A stretch of DNA of 64,000 nucleotides from Paraburkholderia susongensis (GCF_900177725.1 NZ_FXAT01000002.1:620001-684000), one strand, 5' to 3'. Numbered from the stretch's first letter, positions 17,368 through 26,003 are shown. Program-made: numbers and translations. The notes: generated by a model from the sequence alone, not told the origin.

Positions 17368-18306
17368 TCAGTTCACTCCCGGCTCGTCCGGCAACGCGTC
17401 TTCGTCGTACCGGTCGGATTCGACTGGCGGCAGATCGACCGGCGGCAAGCCGACCAGATACAGCGTCATCTCGCGCGCTGCGCTGAACGTCGCCGCTTCG
17501 CCAGCCTCGACCTGCACGGCGCTCAGATAGTCGATAGCGTTACCTTGCGTGTTGCCCTGCGTGTTGCCCTGCGTGTTGCCCTGTGCCTCGCCGTTCCCAT
17601 CGAGCACCGTGAAAATACGCCGCGCACGGCTCTCAACCGATGTCCATTGCGCACCCGCGCGCAGGCGCACCCACTCGATCCAGACGCCCCGCTCCGAAAA
17701 GGCGCCCATGTACTTATGCTCGACGCCGCTCGCGCCCGCGACCGGCAGCCAGTGGTAAGACTGGGGGTCGATCAGGACGACGCTGCGGTAGCGCGGTTTC
17801 GGATACCTGATCTTGCTGCCGAACACCTGTCGCCAGATTGCACTCAGCGCCCAGTCTTTTTTGCCGTCCGGCCAGTAGTAGAACGGGCCTGAAAACGTGC
17901 CGATCGCGGTGAGCTCCTCCCGAGCCTTGCGACGCTGCTCGATGCTCATGAAGCCGTAGCCCGACGCACCGCCGAACTGCAGAACGAGCTGCTTGCGCTC
18001 GCCGGGGGGCGTGTGGCCGAGCGGATCGTCCTGCGGTCCGTAGGCGAGCCCTTCCGGAAAGTAGCCGATCTCGTTCTCATGCAGCATGCCGGTGCGCCCC
18101 AGGTTCATGTCGCCGCGAATCGGCAGGCGAATCTGGTCGAAGTTGTGGCGATGCGTCGGCATGGCGAAGTCGGCATCCTGGCGGCCGAGGATGTACATGA
18201 AGTTGTTGGGCGAATCGGGTTCGCCGCTCAGCAGATGCTTGAACTTGACGGTGCCGAGCGGGTGGTCGTTGGCCCACCCGTCGTCGTCGAACGGAACGAT
18301 CTTCAT
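17368..18306 (-). CDS. Cupin-like protein with a GNTQ tandem repeat
   Basis: A 312-residue protein probably of two cupin halves. The first has MPTHRHNFDQIRLPIRGDM, where His-x-His could bind a metal, and ENEIGYFPEGLAYGPQDDP. The second, around GVWIEWVRLRAGAQWTSVES, lacks clear metal ligands. Between them a short repeat, QGNTQGNTQGNTQGNA, is coded by four 12-bp units at 17539-17586. This is the main enzyme candidate in the transport cluster and could be a dioxygenase, isomerase or sensor; I do not recognise a named family. It follows the AAHS carrier gene closely, in the same direction. Confidence 0.72.
   Translation of the reverse strand: MKIVPFDDDGWANDHPLGTVKFKHLLSGEPDSPNNFMYILGRQDADFAMPTHRHNFDQIRLPIRGDMNLGRTGMLHENEIGYFPEGLAYGPQDDPLGHTPPGERKQLVLQFGGASGYGFMSIEQRRKAREELTAIGTFSGPFYYWPDGKKDWALSAIWRQVFGSKIRYPKPRYRSVVLIDPQSYHWLPVAGASGVEHKYMGAFSERGVWIEWVRLRAGAQWTSVESRARRIFTVLDGNGEAQGNTQGNTQGNTQGNAIDYLSAVQVEAGEAATFSAAREMTLYLVGLPPVDLPPVESDRYDEDALPDEPGVN
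17539..17586. repeat. Four 12-bp in-frame tandem repeats
   Basis: Units of GTTGCCCTGCGT on the plus strand: two exact copies (17551-17574), flanked by one degenerate copy each side. They encode Gly-Asn-Thr-Gln on the minus strand inside the cupin gene. Copy-number change would keep the frame. Confidence 0.85.
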
Positions 18307-18347
18307 CGTTACTGCGCTCCCGTGAATGAATGGTTGAGAAGTTGCCT

Positions 18348-19706
18348 TCAGGAGGTTTCGCGAGCGGCGGCGGGCACGCCGCTGGCGTCGCCGGACCGGC
18401 TGCGCGCGCGTATGAGGAGCAGCGCGAGGACTGCCGCGCCGGCGCTAAACGAGGTCGCGCCCGCCATCGCGAACAGTGTCGCGAAGCCGACGCCGGAGGC
18501 GAGCAGCATCCCGCCGAATACGGGCCCGACGATCGCGCCGGTGCGGCCCGCCGCCATCGCGCAGCCGATGCCGGTGGCGCGCAGGAACGTCTCGTAGAAA
18601 CTCGCGCTGAGGGCGACCGTGCAGAGTTGCGCACCCATGCTGAAGAATCCGGCTGCGAACGCGACGAAAAAGAGCGCTGCCGCGGAGTGGGCCACATAGG
18701 TGATCGACGCGATGATGCCGGCGCCGATCCAGTAAGCGCAGCCGATCACGCGCGGCAATCCGCCGGCGCCGTCGGCAAGCCGGCCGAGCGTGATGCTGCC
18801 CACGATGCCGCCGAGGTTGAACATCGACACGGCGATCACCGCGCTTTCGATACCGAAGCCGCTGCGGCGAGCCATCATCGGTATCCAGTTGATGAGCATG
18901 TAGAGCATGAACATGCTGAGGAACGTGGTTGTCCACAACAGCATCGTGCCTGGCGCGCGGCCGTCGGCCAGCAAGCTCGCGACGGACGAGCGGACGTGCG
19001 TGACGGCCCCGACTTCGCCGTTCCATAGCGCCGTGCCGTTCATACGCGCGACGATGGGCGCGATCTTTTCGCGCTCGTTGCGCAGCGCGAGAAAACGCGC
19101 GGACTCCGGCAGCCAGCGCGCGGCGGCCGGCAGGATCAGGAGCGCGAGCAGGCCGCCGAGGAGGAACACGCTGCGCCAGCCGAACAGTGGAATCAGGTAC
19201 GCCGACGCCATGCCGCCGACTACCGCGCCAAACGGAAAACCGCAGAACATCATCGCGACCAGCGTGGCCCTGCGCGGACCCGGTGAGTATTCAGTGGTGA
19301 GAGCGATGAAGTTGGGCATGGCGCCGCCCAGGCCGATTCCGGAAAAGAACAGCACCGCGATCAAACCGGAAACCGAAGTGGCGAGCGGCGTGGCAAGCGT
19401 GCCGGCCGCGACGATGGACATGGCGTAAAGCAGCGTCACCTTGCGCCCCTTGCGATCGCCGATGCGTCCGAAGGCAATTGCGCCGATCAACCCGCCGAGC
19501 AGACCGGCGCTGAACACCACGCCGAATATCTGGGGCGCAATTCGCCACTGTGCGGCCAGCTCCGGAGCCACGAATGCAATGGACTGCATATCGAATCCGT
19601 CCATCATCGCGATGAGAGAACAGAGCGCGATGACGCGGATCTGGAAGGCTCCAATCGGCCTCGAATCGATGAGTGTCTCCAGACTCATCTTCTCGCTGAC
19701 GTTCAT
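18348..19706 (-). CDS. MFS transporter, AAHS type (second copy)
   Basis: Permease of 452 residues with twelve predicted helices. The AAHS signature MDGFDMQSIAFVAPELAAQW is in helix 1, followed by FGRIGDRKGRKVTLL. It matches the carrier at 13.8-15.2 kb along its length, so the two are paralogs bracketing the porin, SnoaL-like, GlcG-like and cupin genes. It is the first gene of the minus-strand run and divergent from a LysR gene across a 279-bp gap. It is predicted to import a carboxylated, probably aromatic compound. Two carriers may mean two related substrates or one import and one export step. Confidence 0.88.
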   Translation of the reverse strand: MNVSEKMSLETLIDSRPIGAFQIRVIALCSLIAMMDGFDMQSIAFVAPELAAQWRIAPQIFGVVFSAGLLGGLIGAIAFGRIGDRKGRKVTLLYAMSIVAAGTLATPLATSVSGLIAVLFFSGIGLGGAMPNFIALTTEYSPGPRRATLVAMMFCGFPFGAVVGGMASAYLIPLFGWRSVFLLGGLLALLILPAAARWLPESARFLALRNEREKIAPIVARMNGTALWNGEVGAVTHVRSSVASLLADGRAPGTMLLWTTTFLSMFMLYMLINWIPMMARRSGFGIESAVIAVSMFNLGGIVGSITLGRLADGAGGLPRVIGCAYWIGAGIIASITYVAHSAAALFFVAFAAGFFSMGAQLCTVALSASFYETFLRATGIGCAMAAGRTGAIVGPVFGGMLLASGVGFATLFAMAGATSFSAGAAVLALLLIRARSRSGDASGVPAAARETS

Positions 19707-19985
19707 CCCATCTCCTCCGTGCGGTGAGCAGCCATGGCGCAGCTCACGCTTGTTGTCGTTCTTTGTGGTCGTGCAGTGCCGGACGTGCCCAAGGGTCTGC
19801 GCCGGTCATCTGATCTCTGGATGCGAGCCGACTCTATGTGTATAGTGCCTCCAGCTATTTCGCCACGTGCGCCTCTAGCCCTGTTTTAGCGGGGATGTAG
19901 CGCATCACGCGGCTATAGGAGACTAGTCTAGAGGGGTAGAACGAACGCCGTCCATGCCGGGCGGGACATTTCTAATATCGATCCC
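19707..19985. promoter_or_regulatory. Divergent control region of the transport cluster
   Basis: Gap between the AAHS carrier and the LysR gene. It contains the perfect 10-bp palindrome AGACTAGTCT at 19920-19929, about 57 bp before the LysR start, within a TATAGG-rich patch. This is a plausible regulator site, without proof. Confidence 0.3.
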
Positions 19986-20948
19986 ATGAATATTTCTTCG
20001 GTCGACCTGAACCTGCTCAAGGTGTTCGACGCGATTTATGTCGAACGCAGCGTGAGCCGCGCAGCCGTGCGGCTCGGCCTGACACAGCCCTCGGTGAGCC
20101 ACGGTCTGACGCGCCTGCGCACACTGTTTGCCGATCCGTTGTTCGTGCGCCTGCATGGCGGCGTCGAACCCACTATCGCCGCCATGCGCATCGCACCGGT
20201 CGTGCAGCAGGTCATGCGCAATCTGCAGACGATGTTCGACGAGGGCTCGCGCTTCGATCCGGCCACAGGAAGGCGTACGTTTCTCATCCAGATGAGCGAT
20301 TTCGGCGAGGTGACGTTCTTGCCGCCGCTCGTGCGTGAATTGCAGGCGCGCGCGCCGGGGGTGCGAATCGAGACGTGCCAGTTGGCCGGAATGGAGCTGA
20401 CCCAGGCACTGGAAAGCGGACAGATCGATTTCGCGATCGGACACTTGCCGGTGCTCGACGAGCTGTTCCAGTCCGAGCCCCTGTTCGGCGAGCAATACGT
20501 TCTTCTCGCACCGCCGGACCCGGCGTCGAAGCCGCCGAAAACACGCCCGCTCGAAGCGCTCGAATTTGTCTGCGTCACGTCACACCCGGAGACCACGAAA
20601 ATACTGGTCGAGCTAGGACTGCAGGAACGGGTGAAGCTGGCCGTTCCGCATTTCATGGTGCTGCCCGCCATCTTCGAGGAAACCGGTCTCGCCGCCGTCC
20701 TGCCGCGCCGGGTGGGCGAGTACTTCGGGCAAACCGTCGGCAAGGGACGCTACCGGGAAATCGAGCTTCCGGGGCCGGGCCTCAGCATGAACATTAATCT
20801 CTACTGGTTCAGACGCTATTCGACCGAGCCCGGCAATATCTGGCTGCGCGAGCTCATCGTCGAGTTGTTCAAGCATTCGTCCGCGCAGCGCAAATCGCAG
20901 GGACGCAAGACCGGGCAATCTCGCGCTACGGATACGACATTCCGATGA
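19986..20948 (+). CDS. LysR-family regulator, NodD/SyrM-like
   Basis: 320-residue LysR protein of the NodD-like branch, recognisable by VDLNLLKVFDAIYVERSVSR and AAVRLGLTQPSVSHGLTRLR (helix-turn-helix) and FADPLFVRLHGGVEPT. The effector domain has FLIQMSDFGEVTFLPPLV. It is divergent from the AAHS carrier and is the likely controller of the carrier/porin/cupin cluster. Its stop overlaps the next start by 4 bp (ATGA, 20945-20948), so the GntR regulator is cotranslated. The C-terminal 20 residues are basic and may be a flexible tail. Related proteins often respond to aromatic acids, which would fit. Confidence 0.88.
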   Translation: MNISSVDLNLLKVFDAIYVERSVSRAAVRLGLTQPSVSHGLTRLRTLFADPLFVRLHGGVEPTIAAMRIAPVVQQVMRNLQTMFDEGSRFDPATGRRTFLIQMSDFGEVTFLPPLVRELQARAPGVRIETCQLAGMELTQALESGQIDFAIGHLPVLDELFQSEPLFGEQYVLLAPPDPASKPPKTRPLEALEFVCVTSHPETTKILVELGLQERVKLAVPHFMVLPAIFEETGLAAVLPRRVGEYFGQTVGKGRYREIELPGPGLSMNINLYWFRRYSTEPGNIWLRELIVELFKHSSAQRKSQGRKTGQSRATDTTFR

Positions 20949-21751
20949 ACACACCGTCCAACGCACTCCACGATTCACCACGCCGCACCAATCGCGCCAG
21001 TATCACGCAACTGATATTCGACGACTTGCGACAACGCATTCTCGACAGGCAGTTCGTGCGCGGAGGCCGGCTTCCCACCGAGAAACAACTGGTTGCGCAT
21101 TACGGCGTGAGCGTGGCCAGTCTGCGCGAAGCGATACGCGGACTCGCAAGCGCAGGGTTCGTCGAGGTCCGGCACGGCAAAGGGGTTTTCGTGACCGCCA
21201 GCGCCGAGGACCTGATCGCGAACTCGCTGAATTCGATGATTCAGCTCGAAAACGTCGGCATGGCGCATGTACTGGGCGTGCACGGCGCGCTGAATACTTA
21301 CGCCTCGGAGCTTGCCGCGGCGCGCGCGACGCCGCAGGATGTCGACACGATGCAGAAGGCGCTCATCGCCGTCGATCATGCGGTCACGCCCGAAGATATT
21401 GCGGACGGTTTGACGCGGTTTCTCAACGCGCTCGTACGCGCCTCCGGCAATCCGCTGCTCGTGTCGCTATGCCAGTTCCTGACGACCGTGCAGATCGGCC
21501 TTGCGCGTGAGATCCAGGGCAAGCGTTTCGAAGCCTGGCGCAAGACCGCCGCGCGATTGTCGAACGGGCGGCAACGCATCGTCGACGCGATACGGATCGG
21601 CGACGTGGATGGCGCACGGGTTGCGGCGCGCGCTTTCCACGAGCATTCGATCAGCGTATTCAACGCGTTGCCGAAGGCCAATGACGCCGTTGTCCAGGAT
21701 CTGGCGATATCGGCGTTCTTCTCCAAGCTCCTTCAGCAGATGATGCGATAG
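20945..21751 (+). CDS. GntR-family regulator, FadR/FCD subfamily
   Basis: 268-residue regulator. A winged helix-turn-helix lies at residues 20-85 (QLIFDDLRQRILDRQF, then GGRLPTEKQLVAHYGVSVAS and LREAIRGLASAGFVEVRHGK). An all-helical FCD ligand domain follows, with ADGLTRFLNALVRASGNPLL and the late ARAFHEHSISVFNAL, where the His probably binds a metal as in other FCD proteins. The start overlaps the LysR stop (ATGA). The family usually senses small organic acids. Two regulators of different families in one coupled pair suggest dual control of the divergent cluster, perhaps by substrate and by product. Confidence 0.88.
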   Translation: MNTPSNALHDSPRRTNRASITQLIFDDLRQRILDRQFVRGGRLPTEKQLVAHYGVSVASLREAIRGLASAGFVEVRHGKGVFVTASAEDLIANSLNSMIQLENVGMAHVLGVHGALNTYASELAAARATPQDVDTMQKALIAVDHAVTPEDIADGLTRFLNALVRASGNPLLVSLCQFLTTVQIGLAREIQGKRFEAWRKTAARLSNGRQRIVDAIRIGDVDGARVAARAFHEHSISVFNALPKANDAVVQDLAISAFFSKLLQQMMR

Positions 21752-21798
21752 GTCTACCCGGACGTCGGCGTGCGTGGCATGGATGGCCTCGTGGCGAC

Positions 21799-22266
21799 CT
21801 AGCTGCCCTGAACCGCTTCCCAGGCCTCGTACAGGTCTTGCCCTTCATCACGTGCGCGGTGGTGGACGAGCTTCATCTCGCGCTGCTCGAGCGGGCGTGC
21901 GATCTCGATGTAGCCGCGTTCCGCGGACAGATCGTACGGTTCGCCGTCTTCGTTCGAGTACGCGTAATACACCTTGCTGACACCGGCCAGATACATGGCC
22001 GACAAACACATCGAGCATGGGTAGCCGCTCGCGTAGACGACCGCCCCGCTCAGATCCGTGCTTCCCTGCGCCTTGCTCGCGGCACGAACCGCCTGCATTT
22101 CGGCGTGCGCGCTGGGGTCGCAGGTGGCATCCACTTCATTGACCGCACGGGCCAGCACCTTGCCGTCTTTGACCAGAACGGCGCCGAAAGGCCAGGTCTT
22201 GCGCTCGCGCACGTTCTCCATGGCGAGACGGATCGAGTCGACCAGGTAGGTTTCAGTATTGGACAT
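21799..22266 (-). CDS. Nucleoside/guanine deaminase-like protein
   Basis: Zinc-dependent deaminase of 155 residues, CMP/dCMP deaminase fold. The zinc ligands and catalytic acid are clear: His54 and Glu56 in PSAHAEMQAV, and Cys84 and Cys87 in GYPCSMC. The length and the context (next to hydroxyisourate hydrolase) suggest a guanine deaminase of the bacterial GuaD type, converting guanine to xanthine. Cytosine or nucleoside deamination is an alternative. It is the last gene of a minus-strand purine operon, 28 bp after the hydrolase gene. Confidence 0.82.
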   Translation of the reverse strand: MSNTETYLVDSIRLAMENVRERKTWPFGAVLVKDGKVLARAVNEVDATCDPSAHAEMQAVRAASKAQGSTDLSGAVVYASGYPCSMCLSAMYLAGVSKVYYAYSNEDGEPYDLSAERGYIEIARPLEQREMKLVHHRARDEGQDLYEAWEAVQGS

Positions 22267-22294
22267 ATAACGTCTCCATTCAGATGGGATGGGC

Positions 22295-22630
22295 TCAGCT
22301 GCCGCGGTAGGTCGAGAAGCACCACGGTGAGCAGATCAGAGGCACGTGGTAATGCTGCACCGGATCGGATACGTTGAAGCGCACCGGCACGACGTCAGCG
22401 AGCGCGGCCTGGTCTTTGAAATGCGCGCCAATTGAAAAACGAAGCTCGAACGGGCCGGCTCTCGCCGCGTCGGAGGGCAGCATCGGTGCGTCGGTGCGCC
22501 CGTCGGCATTGCTGACCGCACGGGTCAAGAGCCGCGGGGGATCGACGCTCAGGTCGTAGAGCTCGATAGGTACTCCGGCAATGGGCTTGCCTGTCGTGAT
22601 GTCGAGAACATGGGTGCTGATGCCAGCCAT
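22295..22630 (-). CDS. uraH: 5-hydroxyisourate hydrolase, cytosolic
   Basis: Transthyretin-like hydrolase of 111 residues that opens 5-hydroxyisourate to OHCU in urate degradation. All family signatures are present: STHVLDITTGKP at the N-terminus with the active-site His, NADGRTDAP with the conserved Arg, HYHVPLICSPW and the C-terminal tetrapeptide YRGS. There is no signal peptide. It is followed by the deaminase and preceded (47 bp) by a second, exported member of the family. The next enzyme of the pathway, OHCU decarboxylase, is encoded about 3.4 kb away on the other strand. Confidence 0.93.
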   Translation of the reverse strand: MAGISTHVLDITTGKPIAGVPIELYDLSVDPPRLLTRAVSNADGRTDAPMLPSDAARAGPFELRFSIGAHFKDQAALADVVPVRFNVSDPVQHYHVPLICSPWCFSTYRGS

Positions 22631-22677
22631 TCGCTTGCTCCTTGTCTGGTCGATGAGTCCGTGGCGGTGCCTGCTAC

Positions 22678-23199
22678 TCAGCTGCCCCGGTAGTACGAAT
22701 AGTTCCAGGGCCCGAATTGCACAGGCAGGTGCAGCCGCTCAGCGGCGCTGTTCACGCTGAAGCGAATGGGTACCTGAGACAGGAACGACGGAGACGGCAG
22801 CCGTACCCCCTTCGTCCGGTAGTAACTGTCGATATGCAGGAGCAGCTCGTAGTCGCCCGCCCGATAGGTATCGCCGATGAGCAGCGGCTCATCGGCGCGG
22901 CCGTTCTGGTTGATGATGACTGTCCGGATCGGTTGACGACGTTCATTTTCGATCCGCGCAAACTCCACCTGCAGGCCCGTGGCGGGCGCACCGTGCCACG
23001 AATCGAGGATGTGGATCGTCAGACGCGGGCTGGCTCCGTGCTGCGAGATAGGATCGGCGGATTGCGCCGGCTGCGCGGCGCCGTTCCCGAGGGCCGCGGC
23101 TTGACTGGACAGCGCCTGACGGGACAGCAGCATGCCGCCTGCCATGGTCATCGAGGTCACGACGAAGCGTCGGCGATTGGGTTTGCTGATGTTGTTCAT
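22678..23199 (-). CDS. Exported transthyretin-like / hydroxyisourate hydrolase-like protein (Tat signal)
   Basis: 173 residues. The N-terminus is a twin-arginine signal, KPNRRRFVVTSMTMAGGMLL, followed by an Ala-rich region and a mature domain from about residue 58. That domain keeps the hydrolase landmarks LTIHILDSWHGAPATG, NQNGRADEP, RLHLPVQFGPW and the terminal YYRGS. So the fold, the His, the Arg and the C-terminal tetrapeptide are retained. Its start overlaps the MFS stop by 4 bp (ATGA), so the transporter and this periplasmic protein are coupled. It may hydrolyse hydroxyisourate outside the cytoplasm, or bind a related purine before uptake. Confidence 0.83.
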   Translation of the reverse strand: MNNISKPNRRRFVVTSMTMAGGMLLSRQALSSQAAALGNGAAQPAQSADPISQHGASPRLTIHILDSWHGAPATGLQVEFARIENERRQPIRTVIINQNGRADEPLLIGDTYRAGDYELLLHIDSYYRTKGVRLPSPSFLSQVPIRFSVNSAAERLHLPVQFGPWNYSYYRGS

Positions 23200-24542
23200 C
23201 GATTAGCATTCCTTGGTGAGCGAACGTGTGCGATACGGAGGATCACGAGTACCGCTGCCAGCAGTTCAATCACGGCAACGAGGTACAGGCCGGGCGAGAG
23301 GCTGCCCGTCGCGGTCTTGACCAGACCCAGCACATAAGGCGCACCGAAGCCGGCCAGATTCGACACGGAGTTGATCAAGGCAACGCCGATCGCCGCGGCG
23401 CTGCCGGTCAGATACAGGCTCGGCAATTGCCAGAAGACAGGAATGGCGCTCATCGTGCCGGCCAGCGCTATCACCATCGCGGCCATCGTGAAAGCGGGTG
23501 CAACGCCGGGAAGTCCGAGCATGGCAGCCAGGGCCGCCAGTGCCAGCGCGCCGCAGCCCGCGGGTATCGCGAAATGCCAGCGCACCTCCTTGTTCCGGTC
23601 GGAATGCGCACCGTTCAGGATCATCCCGGCTGCCCCGAAGACGTAGGCGAACGCCGCGATCCAGCCAATCACCAAGGTCGAACCGAAACCGGAATCACGG
23701 ATGATGGTCGGAATCCAGAACGTCAGCGCCGAATTCGCACACAGCAGGCAGAAGAAGATCGCGATCAGCAGCCACACCTTAGGATTACGGAACAGCGTGC
23801 GCCAGTCGTGGCCGCGTTCGCCGAGCGCGCGTTTGTCCTGTTCCAGAATGTTCTGGACGACCTGCTTTTCGGACACGCTCAGCCACCCAGCCTGCTCAGG
23901 CCGATCGGTCATGTAGAAGAAGGCCACGACCCCGGCCGCGATCGACGGGACGCCCTCGATCACGAAGAGCCACTGCCAGCCATGGTGGCCGCCCACGCCG
24001 TCCATCGAGGTCATGATGGTGCCCGCGAGGGGGCCGCCCAGTACACCCGCAATCGCGGAAGCGGACATGAAAGTACCGAAGGCCCTGGCTCGCCGGGTAC
24101 TCGGATACCAGTAAGTCAGGTAAAGAATGATCCCGGGATAGAAGCCGGCTTCGAATGCGCCGAGAAGAAAACGCAGAACGTAGAACTGCGTGGGCGTGGT
24201 AACGAACGATTGGAGGATGCAGATGATGCCCCACCCTATCGTGATTCGCATGATGGTCTTCTTCGCGCCGATCTTCTGCAGCAGTGCGTTAGAAGGCACC
24301 TCGAAGAAAAAATAACCGAGGAAGAAGATGCCGGCCCCGAGACCGTACACCGCCTCGCTGAATTTCAGCGTGTCGAGCATCTGCAGCTTGGCGAAGCCGA
24401 TATTGACCCGGTCCAGCCATGCAAGAACCCAGAGAATGCAAAGAAAGGGAAGAAGACGCCAGGAGACCTTGCGGTAAACGGAATCTTCGAGCGAGGTGTC
24501 GGCGCCAGAACAGACTGACGCATTCTGCTCGGTGGCAGTCAT
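23196..24542 (-). CDS. MFS transporter, anion:cation symporter (ACS) type
   Basis: Permease of 448 residues with twelve helices. ACS-family marks are AWLDRVNIGFAKLQM in helix 1, the VPSNALLQKIGAKKT segment and FLLGAFEAGFYPGIILYLTY. Related carriers import organic anions such as tartrate, glucarate, phthalate or allantoate. Its stop overlaps the start of the exported hydroxyisourate hydrolase-like protein. It is the first gene of the purine operon (carrier, Tat-TTR, HIU hydrolase, deaminase), so a purine intermediate such as urate or allantoate is a reasonable substrate, though inferred. Confidence 0.88.
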   Translation of the reverse strand: MTATEQNASVCSGADTSLEDSVYRKVSWRLLPFLCILWVLAWLDRVNIGFAKLQMLDTLKFSEAVYGLGAGIFFLGYFFFEVPSNALLQKIGAKKTIMRITIGWGIICILQSFVTTPTQFYVLRFLLGAFEAGFYPGIILYLTYWYPSTRRARAFGTFMSASAIAGVLGGPLAGTIMTSMDGVGGHHGWQWLFVIEGVPSIAAGVVAFFYMTDRPEQAGWLSVSEKQVVQNILEQDKRALGERGHDWRTLFRNPKVWLLIAIFFCLLCANSALTFWIPTIIRDSGFGSTLVIGWIAAFAYVFGAAGMILNGAHSDRNKEVRWHFAIPAGCGALALAALAAMLGLPGVAPAFTMAAMVIALAGTMSAIPVFWQLPSLYLTGSAAAIGVALINSVSNLAGFGAPYVLGLVKTATGSLSPGLYLVAVIELLAAVLVILRIAHVRSPRNANR

Positions 24543-24932
24543 GAGAGTCTCCTGAAAGAAATCGACCTTTCAAAGCCGGAGATGCAACCACCTCATCACG
24601 TGGCGGTCAGCCTGAAACCATACTTGTGCATCAGCGACTCGCGGGGCCGTGTTTTTGTAGTGAGTCGTGAACATATCGCAGGGGTATGGGGGCTGACAGC
24701 GCGGACCTGCTATAGACTCTATATCAAACCCGAAAGAAGCCGGCCTGACGCCGGTTTGCGCGAAGTTTCCGTGAGACCGGATGGTATCGATAACGTCAAT
24801 TGCACCGCGATTCGCTGCAAAGGCAGCCAGACGGTGCCGTGCCGATCCAACGGGCGCATCGGCAACCGTTGACGGCGTGCCGCCATCAACGGCAAAGTGG
24901 GTGGCATCGGACAATCAACAGGAAGTCACCCC
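24543..24932. other. Divergent control region of the purine operon
   Basis: 390 bp between the MFS gene and the LysR start, with no gene of its own. It contains the perfect T-N11-A palindrome at 24711-24723 (separate entry). Short frames in it look random. Confidence 0.5.
24711..24723. promoter_or_regulatory. Candidate LysR box (perfect T-N11-A palindrome)
   Basis: TATAGACTCTATA is a perfect 13-bp dyad around a central C and fits the LysR consensus T-N11-A. It lies between the divergent purine operon and its LysR gene, about 210 bp before the LysR start and 170 bp from the MFS start. Binding is inferred. Confidence 0.45.
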
Positions 24933-25871
24933 ATGCGCAATGACGATCCGTTGGACACGTATCTTCTGCGTGTCTTATGCACCCTCGTCGAGGAACGAAG
25001 CGTTTCGCGCACCGCCATTCGCATGAACCAGTCGCAGCCTGCGCTCAGCACCGCGCTCAAGCGGCTGAGGAAGCTGTTCGATGACCCGTTGCTCATCAGG
25101 GAAAAGAACGAGATGGTGCCGACCGAACGGGCGCTGCAGTTGATGCAGGACGCGCGGGTTGCGCTCAGTGCTCTCGACAAGATGCTCAGCTCCGATGAGG
25201 CCTTTGATCCGGAACGGTCCGAGCGCACCTTCACGATCGCGATGCCGGATTATCTGGCGCCGCCGTTCCTGGCCGATCTGGTGGGCCGATTTCGGCGCAA
25301 CGCGCCGAATTCGAGGCTCGTGACTTTGCCGATGGGCGCCGACTACGACTACGAAAAGGCCTTGGCCGAAGGACAAGTCGACATCGTGATCGGCAACTGG
25401 CCTGTCTCTCCCGAGCACCTGCATATGAGCGTCCTGCTCGAGGATGAAGTGGTATGCCTGATGTCCAGCGAGAATCCGCTCACGAAGCCCGGCAAGCTGA
25501 CCGCTGAGAGCTATATCAATGCTTCGCATCTGGTGCCGCTGCCGTACTCGAACTCGCAACGCGGCGTTGTCGAGAGTTCATTGGCGACCTTGCGCCTGAG
25601 CCGGGGGCGCCAGGTCTCATGTCCGTACTTCAGTCTCGCGCCGTACCTCGTGAGCGAGTCGGATCTCATCCTGACCACCGCGCGCCACTTTGCCGCCTAC
25701 TATGCGCGTCGCCTTCCCCTGCTCATCAAACCCGCGCCGTTCGACTTTCCATTGATGCGCTTCTATGCACTATGGCATCCGAACCGGCATCGCGCGAAAG
25801 CGCACACCTGGTTGAGAGGTCTCATTGCCGAAAGCGTCACGGTACTGCGAAGTATTGCCGGCGCTTCATAG
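24933..25871 (+). CDS. LysR-family regulator of the purine operon
   Basis: 312-residue LysR protein from ATG at 24933, which has AGGAAG seven bases upstream; the frame is open to 24897. The helix-turn-helix is RSVSRTAIRMNQSQPALSTA, followed by ALKRLRKLFDDPLLIREKNE, a NodD-like arrangement. The effector domain includes FTIAMPDYLAPPFLADLVGR. It is divergent from the MFS/hydroxyisourate hydrolase/deaminase operon and 132 bp upstream of the OHCU decarboxylase gene on its own strand, so it can control both arms. A purine intermediate is the likely inducer. Confidence 0.87.
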   Translation: MRNDDPLDTYLLRVLCTLVEERSVSRTAIRMNQSQPALSTALKRLRKLFDDPLLIREKNEMVPTERALQLMQDARVALSALDKMLSSDEAFDPERSERTFTIAMPDYLAPPFLADLVGRFRRNAPNSRLVTLPMGADYDYEKALAEGQVDIVIGNWPVSPEHLHMSVLLEDEVVCLMSSENPLTKPGKLTAESYINASHLVPLPYSNSQRGVVESSLATLRLSRGRQVSCPYFSLAPYLVSESDLILTTARHFAAYYARRLPLLIKPAPFDFPLMRFYALWHPNRHRAKAHTWLRGLIAESVTVLRSIAGAS

Positions 25872-26003
25872 CGCGCCGGCGGCGCAAATACGACCTTAAT
25901 TCGTCGCCTGCTATACGGCCAATAGAATCTGCCTGCTACTGCACGTGCCCGGTTGATTTCTATACTCGGAACCTCGTTTTCAGTTCCGAGGATCCTAACG
26001 ACG

